Assembly (NCBI GenBank): GCA_038225475.1
Contig: JBBRRA010000001.1
Coordinates: 62,001-126,000, forward strand
From: Polymorphobacter_B sp038225475
GTDB taxonomy: Bacteria > Pseudomonadota > Alphaproteobacteria > Sphingomonadales > Sphingomonadaceae
Reading direction: 5' to 3'
DNA: 64,000 bases
The position numbers and the translations under genes were made by a program. This document shows positions 34,942 through 42,704 of this stretch, one piece after another (position 1 is the stretch's first letter; the number at the start of each line of letters is the position of its first letter). The notes beneath the pieces are model-generated. The model was given only the letters and a program-made list of their open reading frames with translations, was not told the origin of the DNA and made no database searches.

Positions 34942-36930
34942 ATGTTCGGAAAGCTGTTGGGCAACCGCCGCGGAGCGGTTGGGTTTATCGGTGCGCTGGC
35001 GATCCCGGTGCTGCTTGGCGTCGGCGGCTTCGTCGCCGAATACGGCAATGCGCTCGTCGTCCACACCGACAACCAGCGCGTCGCCGATGCAGCGGCGTAT
35101 GCGGGCGCGGTCGCGTATACCGTCGCCAACAGCCAGGACGACATGACGGCTGCAGTCAACCGCGTCGCCAAGTACAACGGCATTGCATCGACCGCGGTTA
35201 ATTCCGTGCTCGGCAACTCACCGACCAATGACGGCAACCAGGCCGTCAAAGTTACCATCACCACCAACGTGCCGCTGGTCTTTGCGCGGTTGATCAACCG
35301 CAGCGCCTCGTCGCAGTCGGTGCCTGTTCAGTCCTATGCCGAGCTCAAGGCCGGAGCCCCGGCGTGCGTCGTCGCGCTCAGCACGGCCACCGGCAATAAC
35401 GTCGGGTTGACCGGCGGGACAATACTAACCGCGCCGTCGTGCTCGGTGGCATCGGACAACGCCGTTTCGGTGCCCTGCGGGACGACGCTGCAGGCGAAGT
35501 CGCTCGCCTATAACAGCAGCTCCGCCCCGTCACAGTGCAGCAGCCCGGCGAGCATCCTCGGGACGAACGGCCTCGCGCTGACCAACATCAACAAGAAGGT
35601 CACCGTCGATCCCTATGCCGGCAATACCGATGTCGCTGCGCTGAGCGGGCGGGCAACCACCGTCAGAACAATGAGTTCCCCGACCGGACCGACGCTGTCG
35701 GGTGGCTCGAATTACAATCTGGGGTATGGCAAGACTTCTGATGCAGTGACTGCGTTCGCCGCGCTGCCCGGCGGTTGCGTACCCAGCCAGCCGTCCGACT
35801 ATAGCGGCAACTGGACTGTGACCTGCACCGCCACGACGCTCAACATCACCAATTTCAGCGTCGGCGGCGGCATCAAATACCGTTTCAATGTCAACGGATC
35901 GGCATCGACAATCTATAATTTCACCGGCGATATCGTGAACGGCGGCGACCTCGTCGCGTTCGGGTCGGGAACGTTCAACGTCAGCGGCGGCATCGTCAAT
36001 CAGGGCGGCTCGCCGATGACCTTCGGCGTCGGGACGTTCAACATCGGGCAATTGGGAGCCTATTGCGGCAGCAACGACAAGCCGAGCATCTGCGACACGT
36101 CATCGGGTCTGACGACGTTTGGCATCGTGGCTGGCAATACGACCTCGAGCACGTTCAAATTGCAGTCGGGCGTCTATGTCGGCGGCGGCTCGACGATCCA
36201 GTTCGGCCAGGGCACGGGCAACATCTTCAAAAGCGGCTCGTCGTCGGGTACGGGCTACAGCGACCCCTATTCGATCCGCGTGGCGGGCGGCGCGATCATG
36301 ACGATCGCTGACATGTCCGACGTCAGCGGCCGCTTCGAGGTTGCGGGCGCGATCTCGCAGGACGGCGGCGGCTCGTGCCTCGAAATCGGCGCGGCAACCA
36401 ACCACGATCTCGGCAAATACCTGCTTTCGGCAGGTACGGTGATTATGGGCGCCGGCAACTATACCGTTTCGCAATATGTCTGGCTCGGCTCCAGCGGCGG
36501 CGGCAACACCAACAAGTGCCCCGGCTACACCGACAGCATCGGCGTGCTTGCCAGAAACGTCTCGATCTATGTCGACGGCAACAACGTCCCGACCAATGGT
36601 TCGTGCGCGAGCATGAGCTTCTGTGTGGGCGCAGGCTATAGCAACGTCGTCATCGTTGCGCCGTCGGGCAACTCGCGACTGGCGGTTGTCGGGTCATCGA
36701 CCAACACCGCAGGGGTGTACATCTTTGCCGGTGCAGGGCTCGGCGTCTCGGGAACGATCTACTATCCACTAGGCGTGGTCAAACTCGACGGCGGCGCTTC
36801 GATCGGCGAGGCGTCGGCTTCGAACTGCCTGACGATCGTCGGCCAGACCGTCACGCTCAACGGCGGCACGACGATCGCCTCGAGCTGCAATTCAGGAACG
36901 CTCACTGCAACCGCGGTGCTGGTCCAGTGA
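34942..36930 (+). CDS. TadG-like pilus protein (Tad_N domain plus large Gly/Ser/Asn-rich region)
   Basis: About 662 residues from the ATG at 34942, which has a good GGGGCGAGGTGGG upstream; a GTG at 34894 would add 16 residues. The N-terminus NRRGAVGFIGALAIPVLLG, then YGNALVVHTDNQRVADAAAYAGA, is the Tad_N/TadG prepilin-like membrane helix. The rest is secreted, very low in charge, rich in Gly, Ser, Thr and Asn with repeated short beta motifs (FGSGTFNVSGGIVNQGG, FGVGTFNIG), consistent with a beta-solenoid. I do not see the von Willebrand A metal site (DxSxS) found in classical TadG. First gene of the Tad locus; overlaps the TadE gene by GTGA. Confidence 0.75.
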   Translation: MFGKLLGNRRGAVGFIGALAIPVLLGVGGFVAEYGNALVVHTDNQRVADAAAYAGAVAYTVANSQDDMTAAVNRVAKYNGIASTAVNSVLGNSPTNDGNQAVKVTITTNVPLVFARLINRSASSQSVPVQSYAELKAGAPACVVALSTATGNNVGLTGGTILTAPSCSVASDNAVSVPCGTTLQAKSLAYNSSSAPSQCSSPASILGTNGLALTNINKKVTVDPYAGNTDVAALSGRATTVRTMSSPTGPTLSGGSNYNLGYGKTSDAVTAFAALPGGCVPSQPSDYSGNWTVTCTATTLNITNFSVGGGIKYRFNVNGSASTIYNFTGDIVNGGDLVAFGSGTFNVSGGIVNQGGSPMTFGVGTFNIGQLGAYCGSNDKPSICDTSSGLTTFGIVAGNTTSSTFKLQSGVYVGGGSTIQFGQGTGNIFKSGSSSGTGYSDPYSIRVAGGAIMTIADMSDVSGRFEVAGAISQDGGGSCLEIGAATNHDLGKYLLSAGTVIMGAGNYTVSQYVWLGSSGGGNTNKCPGYTDSIGVLARNVSIYVDGNNVPTNGSCASMSFCVGAGYSNVVIVAPSGNSRLAVVGSSTNTAGVYIFAGAGLGVSGTIYYPLGVVKLDGGASIGEASASNCLTIVGQTVTLNGGTTIASSCNSGTLTATAVLVQ

Positions 36931-37502
36931 TATCGGTACTTGCCGCGCTTCGCGACCGACGTGGCAACGCGGTGGTCGAGTTCGCAATCCTGACGCCGGT
37001 TCTGTGCGGGATTTTCGCCGGTCTGTTCGATGTCGGCAATCTTGTCTACACGCGCGAGCGCATCAACGATGCGCTCAATACCGGCGCAAATTATGCGATC
37101 GTGCAGGGCGCGTCGACAACATCGACCGGCGGCGCGCAGCTGGCGACCGATATTGCGCGGATCGCACGCGGTGCCGGCGGCAGCAACTGGGCCGATGTCA
37201 CTGTCGTCGTGAACAACGGGCCGACGGCGTCGAACACCTCGACGGGCACATCGAGCGGCGGCACCGCCGCCAATGCCGACAGCTGCTATTGCCCGCCGCA
37301 AAACGCCGGGAACAGCTCGGCGTCGAACAGCAGTTTCAGCTATGGCAACTCGGTCGCCTGTGGCTCAGCCTGCACCGGTGGCGGGTATGCGGGCAAGTTC
37401 ATCTCGATCGTGGTCAGCCACAATTTCTCACCGATCTGGACCGGCTACGGCTATGTGAATAACGGCACCGTCACCCAGTCTGCCGAAGTGCAGGTGCAAT
37501 GA
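36927..37502 (+). CDS. TadE-like pseudopilin
   Basis: 191 residues with a GTG start overlapping the previous stop. The TadE hydrophobic prepilin helix RRGNAVVEFAILTPVLCGIFAGLFDVGNLVY lies at about residues 11-41 (glutamate in VVEFAIL); the remainder is secreted, with cysteines in SCYCPP and ACGSACTGGG likely paired in the periplasm. TadE-type pseudopilins are processed by the prepilin peptidase and are thought to form part of the pilus base or minor pilins. Overlaps the next TadE-like gene. Confidence 0.82.
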   Translation: MISVLAALRDRRGNAVVEFAILTPVLCGIFAGLFDVGNLVYTRERINDALNTGANYAIVQGASTTSTGGAQLATDIARIARGAGGSNWADVTVVVNNGPTASNTSTGTSSGGTAANADSCYCPPQNAGNSSASNSSFSYGNSVACGSACTGGGYAGKFISIVVSHNFSPIWTGYGYVNNGTVTQSAEVQVQ

Positions 37503-37963
37503 TCAACAGTGACGGGCAGTTGTCGATCTGGCAGTGCCGTCGGGGCAGTTCGGCGGTCGAATTCGCGTTGATCATCGTGCCGCTGTTCTCGTTCGTCTTC
37601 GGGACGTTCGAATTCGGCCGACTGCTCTGGACCCGCGACGTCGTCAAGCAAGCCGCGATCGCCGGCGCGCGATGCATGGGCCTCGCACAGCCATCATGTT
37701 CGGCGACGGGTTCGCCCGGCACTTACGACGCGACAAACTCGCAGAACTTCATCGTCAAGCAAGTGACCGGATTCAGTGTCCCGATGACGACATCGGGGGT
37801 CACCGTGACCCGCACCGCAACCTGCGCATCACCCACCGGCAGCAATAATTCGTCGCAGGTCACTGTCGCGATTTCGTTCAAGACTGCGGTACCTGGATTG
37901 GTCAGCGCGCTGTCGACCTCGAACCTGTTGTCGGTCAGCGCCTGCTTCCCCAACCAGAGCTGA
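37499..37963 (+). CDS. TadE/TadF-like pseudopilin
   Basis: 154 residues; ATGA overlap with the preceding gene. CRRGSSAVEFALIIVPLFSF then FGTFEFGRLLW is the canonical TadE/F N-terminal helix with the processing glutamate. The periplasmic part has four cysteines (ARCMGLAQPSC, TCASP, ACFPNQS). Together with the upstream TadE- and TadG-like genes it forms the minor-pilin module. Followed by 439 bp of non-coding DNA before the Flp pilin. Confidence 0.82.
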   Translation: MINSDGQLSIWQCRRGSSAVEFALIIVPLFSFVFGTFEFGRLLWTRDVVKQAAIAGARCMGLAQPSCSATGSPGTYDATNSQNFIVKQVTGFSVPMTTSGVTVTRTATCASPTGSNNSSQVTVAISFKTAVPGLVSALSTSNLLSVSACFPNQS

Positions 37964-38402
37964 TCCTGCGCCTGAAACGGTGCAAGAGCGGCCGGTGCAG
38001 ACCTCGGGCCCAAACCTCTCCTAAACGCCGAATATATTTTCGGCAGACCGCATCCACTACAGTAACAATCGAGTTACGGGGAAATTGCATAAAGTTTCTG
38101 CTCGTTCTAACCGCTATGAGATTTTTTGCAGGTATTTCAGTGGTTTACATAGATTAATGAAACCCCGCGTTAACCCTATATCTGTTACGAAACAGCAGCT
38201 TACAAAAAAGTTCTTGCAATCCACGTTAGAAGCATCGATACAGAAGCGGGGGTTCTCTTAAGTTCTGCGGATTTGTTCCTGACAATCCTATTCATTAATC
38301 AGGAATGACCCGCAGAACTTTTGAGGTTTCCCATGGGCGCTTCGAAAGCAGATGTTGTCGAAGTCAGGAAACACCGGCTTGCCGGTTAATTAGGGGACTA
38401 TC
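37964..38402 (+). promoter_or_regulatory. Long AT-richer intergenic region with the flp promoter and leader
   Basis: 439 bp with no convincing ORF and clearly more A/T than its surroundings. A weak -35/-10 pair TTGCAA (38214-38219) and GATACA (38237-38242), spaced 17, would place initiation near 38249, just upstream of a long hairpin (38260-38320). Further TTAA-containing half-sites occur (38154, 38170), but their spacing does not match a full CtrA site. The AGGGGAC before the ATG at 38403 is the ribosome binding site. Confidence 0.6.
38260..38320 (+). promoter_or_regulatory. Long imperfect hairpin upstream of flp
   Basis: Outer arms AAGTTCTGCGG (38260-38270) and CCGCAGAACTT (38310-38320) are perfectly complementary; inner arms TTCCTGA (38276-38282) and TCAGGAA (38299-38305) continue the stem with G-U pairs between, closing on a 16-base loop. 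Two smaller stems follow: CTTCGA/TCGAAG (38340-38345, 38358-38363) and ACCGGC/GCCGGT (38373-38378, 38381-38386). TTTT occurs right after the long stem, so it could be an attenuator or terminator as well as a stable 5' leader. Confidence 0.7.
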
Positions 38403-38576
38403 ATGTTCAAGACCATTCGCGCGCTCAAGTCGAACAAGAAGGGCGCTTCGGCCGCCGAATACGCGCTGATCCTCGCCGTTCTGGGCGCAGTTATCGTTGC
38501 CGGCCTGTCGCAGCTCGGCACCGGCATCCGTAACGCGTTCGCCAAGACGACGAACACGCTCAACAACGGCTCGTAA
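38403..38576 (+). CDS. flp: Flp/Fap family type IVb pilin (major pilin)
   Basis: 57 residues, start behind AGGGGAC. MFKTIRALKSNKKGASAAEY then ALILAVLGAVIVAGL: the prepilin cleavage site is the G/ASAAEYAL junction with the conserved Glu-Tyr of Flp pilins, followed by the hydrophobic helix, and a short polar C-terminus ending TTNTLNNGS. It is the structural subunit of the Tad pilus, cleaved by CpaA encoded at 48.2 kb. GC-rich codon use typical of a highly expressed host gene. Confidence 0.95.
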   Translation: MFKTIRALKSNKKGASAAEYALILAVLGAVIVAGLSQLGTGIRNAFAKTTNTLNNGS

Positions 38577-38589
38577 GCCCTTAGGCGCG

Positions 38590-38615
38590 TCTGCCCGGCC
38601 ATTGTGTCGGGCAGA
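38590..38615 (+). terminator. Hairpin between the two flp genes
   Basis: TCTGCCCG (38590-38597) pairs with CGGGCAGA (38608-38615), 10-base loop. It lies 13 bases after the first flp stop with no real U-tract, so it probably stabilises the 3' end of the flp message or gives partial termination, lowering expression of downstream genes. Confidence 0.5.
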
Positions 38616-38635
38616 TGTAAATTTGGGGGATAGTC

Positions 38636-38809
38636 ATGTTTACACTTATTGGCGCTTTAAGGGCCAGTAAGCTCGGCGCGACTGCTTCTGAGTATGCCTT
38701 GATTTTGGCTATTTTGAGCGGCATTATCATTGCCGGGCTTAATTTGATGTCTGGGGGCGTTAAAAATGCCTTCGCAAAATATGTTAATTACATCAATAAC
38801 GGCTCCTGA
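38636..38809 (+). CDS. Second Flp family pilin, AT-rich paralogue
   Basis: 57 residues, exactly the length of the first pilin. MFTLIGALRASKLGATASEY then ALILAILSGIIIAGL, ending AKYVNYINNGS; the Gly-Ala cleavage site and the Glu-Tyr pair are retained. Codons end in T or A far more often than in any neighbour (ATT, TTA, TCT, AAT, AAA), so it is either recently acquired or drifting at low expression. GGGGGA precedes the ATG. It could be a minor or alternative pilin. A strong terminator follows. Confidence 0.92.
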   Translation: MFTLIGALRASKLGATASEYALILAILSGIIIAGLNLMSGGVKNAFAKYVNYINNGS

Positions 38810-38827
38810 ATAAGACGAACTTTTTTT

Positions 38828-38876
38828 CTGGCCGGATAGCTATTTCTCTTGTAGGAATAGCTGTCCGGCCAGTTTT
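38828..38876 (+). terminator. Strong rho-independent terminator after the flp pair
   Basis: A 19-bp stem, 38828-38846 with 38854-38872 (starting CTGGCCGGA and ending TCCGGCCAG), interrupted only by two G-U pairs, with a 7-base loop TCTTGTA and TTTT after it. It separates the pilin genes from cpaB, so the assembly operon is expected to have its own promoter or depend on read-through. Confidence 0.8.
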
Positions 38877-38888
38877 CGTATTGGGGCG

Positions 38889-39794
38889 ATGGCGGGACGG
38901 TGCGTAGCGGCGTTCGGGGGGAATACCTTGCCTAGAACCTCTTTTTTTCTACTGTTCGGCGCAATCATTCTTGCGGTTGTCGCGGTATTGATCGCTCGCT
39001 TCTATATTACGCAGCCGACCGCGCCCGTCGCGCAGCAGGTCGCCGCAGCGCCGCAGACCACCGCAGTGGTGGTCGCCGCAGCGCCGATCGCGTTTGGCGA
39101 CAAGATTACACCTGACAAAATGAAGCTGGCACAGTTCCCGCCAGCCAGCGTCCCGACTGGCGCGTTTACCTCGATTGCTGCGGTGACCGCGGCAGGCGAG
39201 CGGACCGCGATGCGGACGATCGAACCCAACGAACCGCTGTTGACCAAGTCGCTTTCGGGCAAAGGCGGGCGGCTGAGCGCCTCGGGGCTGATCGAACCGA
39301 ACATGCGCGCGATCACTGTACCCGTGAACGACGTCTCGGGCGTCGCAGGCTTTCTCGCGTCAGGCGACCGCGTTGATGTCTTTCTAACACGATCGGTCAA
39401 GGCGACCACAGCACCCTTCGCGGAGCAGCAGTTCACCGATGTGCTGATGCAGAACATCCGCATCCTCGCGGTCGGCCAGGATGCCGACGAGGCGAAGTCC
39501 AAGCCCGAGATCGTGCGCACCGCAACACTCGCGCTGACCCCGATGCAGGCGCAGAAAATGATCCTTGCACAGACCGCGGGTTCGCTATCGCTGATGCTGC
39601 GTGGGATTGCCGATGCCGCGCAGACGCCGCTGCGGACCGTGCGCCTGACCGATCTGCACGACGGCAATAGCGATATTGTCCACATTCGGACCACGCGCAC
39701 TGTCCGCCGCGGACCGCCGCGATTTGCAGGCGACACCGTTGAGATTATAAGGAATGGTAAGAGTGAGAAGTACACTGTTCCGGTGTCGGGGTGA
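38889..39794 (+). CDS. cpaB: Flp pilus assembly protein CpaB/RcpC
   Basis: 301 residues from the ATG at 38889; a TTG at 38928 preceded by GGGGGGAA gives the more typical start PRTSFFLLFGAIILAVVAVL. One N-terminal membrane helix, then an SAF-like domain (APIAFGDKITPDKMKLAQFP) and the RcpC/CpaB core (MRAITVPVNDVSGVAGFLASGDRVDVF). It is thought to work with the CpaC secretin in the periplasm. Overlaps cpaC by GTGA. The start sits only 12 bases after the terminator hairpin. Confidence 0.88.
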   Translation: MAGRCVAAFGGNTLPRTSFFLLFGAIILAVVAVLIARFYITQPTAPVAQQVAAAPQTTAVVVAAAPIAFGDKITPDKMKLAQFPPASVPTGAFTSIAAVTAAGERTAMRTIEPNEPLLTKSLSGKGGRLSASGLIEPNMRAITVPVNDVSGVAGFLASGDRVDVFLTRSVKATTAPFAEQQFTDVLMQNIRILAVGQDADEAKSKPEIVRTATLALTPMQAQKMILAQTAGSLSLMLRGIADAAQTPLRTVRLTDLHDGNSDIVHIRTTRTVRRGPPRFAGDTVEIIRNGKSEKYTVPVSG

Positions 39795-41251
39795 CGGCGG
39801 GAACGGCGGCGGTCAGTAAAATGGTGTGGGGGACGATGTTCAGGGCAATTCCAATCGCAGTGCTGGCGCTGCTGGGGACTGCGCAAACGGCGCACGCGGA
39901 TGTGCTGCCGATGCAAACCGGGCGTCATGCGGGCATGATGGCGGTGCCGCTCAACAAGTCGCAGGTCCTGCGGATCGACCGCCCGTTCGCCAAGGCGTTG
40001 ATCGGCAACGCCGATATCGCCGATGTGATGCCGCTAAGCAGCAGCTCGGTTTATATCCTCGGCAAGAAGGCCGGCTCGACCAACCTGACGCTCTACGACC
40101 GCGCGCGTAATCTTGTTGCGGTGATCGATGTCGTCGTCGGCCCCGATGCCGATGGGTTGAAACGGCAATTGTTCGACATCCTGCCGGTCGAACATGTCGG
40201 CGTCCGGGTCGCCAATGATTCGCTCGTGCTCGATGGCCGTGCGACGACGCCGGGCGCGGCCGAGCGCATCCAGCTGATCGCCGAGACGTACGCGCCAGGC
40301 AAGATCGTCAACATGATGTCGGTGGGCGCGCCGCAGCAGGTGCTGCTCGAAGTGCGCTTTTCAGAAATGAAACGGAGTACCGTGCGCGAGCTCGGCGTTC
40401 GCACATTGGCGTTTTCGAACACCTTCGGAAACTCGCCGTCGAGCACCGGCTTTGGCAGCGCAACCGGCGGCCAGACGCCGAGCGCGACGTACGGCGTGCC
40501 GTTCACGACGATCGCGGGCAATTTCAACATCGGGCCGGTCAATATCAACTTGGCCATCGATGCGCTTGAAGCGCGCGGCTTGTCGACGACCCTCGCAGAA
40601 CCGAATCTCGTCGCGCTGTCGGGCGAGACCGCGTCGTTCCTCGCGGGCGGCGAATTTCCGATCCCGGTGGCAGAGGGCAGTGGTAACGGTACTGCCGGCA
40701 GCCCAACAACGATTTCAATCGCCTTTAAAGAATTCGGCGTTTTGCTGTCATTTACGCCGACCGTGCTCGACGATGGCACAATCAGTCTGATCGTTGCGCC
40801 CGAGGTCAGCGCCATCGACTCCGGCGCGTCGATTACGTTGAGTTCGATTACCATTCCGGGACTGAAGGTGCGGCGGGCAAAAACCACGCTCGAATTGCAC
40901 GATGGCGAATCATTTGCGATGGCGGGACTGATCGAGAGCGATTTCTCGAACACCGTTCGTGAAGTCCCGCTGCTCGGGCGGATCCCGATCCTTGGCGCAC
41001 TGTTCCGCTCGACCGGGTTTTCGCGCGGCGATACCGAACTGGTGATTACCGTCACGCCGCGGCTTGTCCGCCCGGTGTCGCCCGACAAAGTGCTGTTGCC
41101 GACCGATTTCACCAAGCCCTCGACCGATATCGAGTTGTTACTGCTCGGCGGCGGCACCGAGCATCATGTCGCAGTTCCCAGCGCGGCCGCCCCATCGACG
41201 GGGATTCGCCCGGGTGGTATCGATGGTTCGTACGGACACATAGTGAGGTGA
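39791..41251 (+). CDS. cpaC: Flp pilus secretin CpaC/RcpA
   Basis: 486 residues (GTG at 39791; an internal ATG is possible). Signal peptide about residues 16-36 (FRAIPIAVLALLGTAQTAHA), a BON-like/N0 domain (KSQVLRIDRPFAKALIGNAD), and the secretin domain with EPNLVALSGETASFLAGGEFPIP and VPLLGRIPILGALFRSTGF, a signature of type II/III secretins. It makes the outer membrane channel through which the Flp pilus emerges. Followed by a small exported protein with a one-base overlap. Confidence 0.92.
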   Translation: MTAGTAAVSKMVWGTMFRAIPIAVLALLGTAQTAHADVLPMQTGRHAGMMAVPLNKSQVLRIDRPFAKALIGNADIADVMPLSSSSVYILGKKAGSTNLTLYDRARNLVAVIDVVVGPDADGLKRQLFDILPVEHVGVRVANDSLVLDGRATTPGAAERIQLIAETYAPGKIVNMMSVGAPQQVLLEVRFSEMKRSTVRELGVRTLAFSNTFGNSPSSTGFGSATGGQTPSATYGVPFTTIAGNFNIGPVNINLAIDALEARGLSTTLAEPNLVALSGETASFLAGGEFPIPVAEGSGNGTAGSPTTISIAFKEFGVLLSFTPTVLDDGTISLIVAPEVSAIDSGASITLSSITIPGLKVRRAKTTLELHDGESFAMAGLIESDFSNTVREVPLLGRIPILGALFRSTGFSRGDTELVITVTPRLVRPVSPDKVLLPTDFTKPSTDIELLLLGGGTEHHVAVPSAAAPSTGIRPGGIDGSYGHIVR

Positions 41252-41493
41252 TGACTGTGAAAAGCGCCATTTTACTTATCGCGTTGTTGGGATCAGCCGA
41301 CCTTGCCGCGGCCCGCGAGGAGCCCGCGCCGATCGGCAATGCGGTGAGGAATAATCTTGCGGTTTCAGTGATTCCTACCCTACCCTATGCGCAGCGCGAC
41401 GGCACGAATTGGGGTGAGCCGCAGCGCATCGGAGCGGCTTTGAAACGGTACGTCCAAGGGAAGGTCATCATCCCCGAAAAGCTAACCAAATAA
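41251..41493 (+). CDS. Small exported protein in the cpaD position
   Basis: 80 residues from the ATG at 41251 (stop of cpaC overlaps it as TGATG). A signal peptide (about residues 1-21, SAILLIALLGSADLAAA) precedes a short mature part (WGEPQRIGAALKRYVQGKVIIP). In other Tad loci the outer membrane protein CpaD is encoded here, but it is about 200 residues; this is far shorter and shows no CpaD motif I recognise. It may be a truncated or lineage-specific substitute. Confidence 0.6.
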   Translation: MTVKSAILLIALLGSADLAAAREEPAPIGNAVRNNLAVSVIPTLPYAQRDGTNWGEPQRIGAALKRYVQGKVIIPEKLTK

Positions 41494-41516
41494 TCGGCAT
41501 CTTATTTGAGGTATAA

Positions 41517-42704
41517 ATGACGGAAGTGCGCCCGGTAAGCCGCGAGCAAGGCAAGAATGCAGGCGACGCGCCGTTGCGCGTGGTCCTGGTTCTTGACCCG
41601 ACGCGTACCGAGCCGATGACGCGCCCGGCGCGCGCAGGCGTCGAAGTCAAATTGCACCTCGCCGCGCTCGACAAGATCACCGCGACCTCAGCGTTCGTGA
41701 CGCGTGCCGACATTCTGATCGTCGAGATCGATACCACCAAAGCAGCACAATTCGACCAGTTTGCCCGGTTGATTCAGGAACTCGACGGCTCGCGCCCGGT
41801 AGTTGCGGCGTGCCGCACGCTGACGGTTGCCGATACCCGCCGCCTGATGCGCCACGGCGCGATCGACGTGCTGCCGTTGCCGATCGCGGCGGATGACTTC
41901 GAACATTCGATCGAGCAGGCCGCACGCTTCCGCGCGCCGCAGGTCGCAACGGCGAATGTTCACGAAGGCAAGGTAGTCAGCTTTCTGGGGGCGGTTGGCG
42001 GCATCGGCGCGACCGCGCTGGCGACGCAATCGGGCGTGTTGTGGGCCGCAACCAAGCGCATCTGCCTGATCGATCTAGACATCCAGTTCGGCAGCGCGGC
42101 GCTCTATCTCGACATGAAGCCCAAGCTCAACCTCGTCGACCTGATCGACGCGGGCGAGCGGCTCGACGCCGAAATCCTGCGCGCGGTCGCAGCGCAGCAC
42201 AGTTCGGGGCTGAGCGTGATCGCCGGGCCCGACGACATGATGCCGCTCGAGATCATGACACCCGCGCTTGCGATGCAGATCCTCAGCGTCGCGCGGCAGT
42301 GCTTCGATCTGGTCATCATCGATTTGCCGTCGGCATGGACGAGCTGGTCGATGACGGTACTCAGCCAGTCGGCGCTGACGATCCTTGTCGCGCCGCTGAC
42401 GGTGCCCGGAATTCATCAGGCAAAGCGCAAGCTCGACCTCATGGATGCCAATGTGTTGCCGAGCAAGATCGTCCTCAACCGGGTGGCGCGGCCGCTGTTC
42501 CGCACGATCGACCTTGGCGACACCGAAAAGGTGCTGGGCCGCAAGGTCGATTACACGATCGCCAACGATTATCTGACGGTCAGCGGCGCGATCGATCAAG
42601 GCCGCACGCTGTCGGCGGTCAAGGCGAAGTCGCGCGTCGAAACCGACCTCGCCGAGATGGTCAGCGGGCTTTCGGCGATCCTCGATGCGGACAATGACGA
42701 ATGA
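41517..42704 (+). CDS. cpaE: Pilus assembly protein CpaE/TadZ
   Basis: 395 residues. N-terminal receiver-like domain (about 15-135, with VTRADILIVEIDTTKAAQF), then a ParA/MinD-like ATPase domain. The Walker A position is KVVSFLGAVGGIGATALATQ, a variant with alanine/isoleucine in place of the usual lysine-rich K-GG-GKT, followed by CLIDLDIQFGSAALYLDM. TadZ proteins localise the Tad machine, often at a cell pole. Overlaps cpaF (ATGA). Confidence 0.9.
   Translation: MTEVRPVSREQGKNAGDAPLRVVLVLDPTRTEPMTRPARAGVEVKLHLAALDKITATSAFVTRADILIVEIDTTKAAQFDQFARLIQELDGSRPVVAACRTLTVADTRRLMRHGAIDVLPLPIAADDFEHSIEQAARFRAPQVATANVHEGKVVSFLGAVGGIGATALATQSGVLWAATKRICLIDLDIQFGSAALYLDMKPKLNLVDLIDAGERLDAEILRAVAAQHSSGLSVIAGPDDMMPLEIMTPALAMQILSVARQCFDLVIIDLPSAWTSWSMTVLSQSALTILVAPLTVPGIHQAKRKLDLMDANVLPSKIVLNRVARPLFRTIDLGDTEKVLGRKVDYTIANDYLTVSGAIDQGRTLSAVKAKSRVETDLAEMVSGLSAILDADNDE

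Noticed and set aside
38154..38173. CtrA binding site upstream of flp
   Set aside because: Two TTAA elements occur, but 12 bases apart, whereas the full CtrA motif needs 7; I kept it only as a remark.
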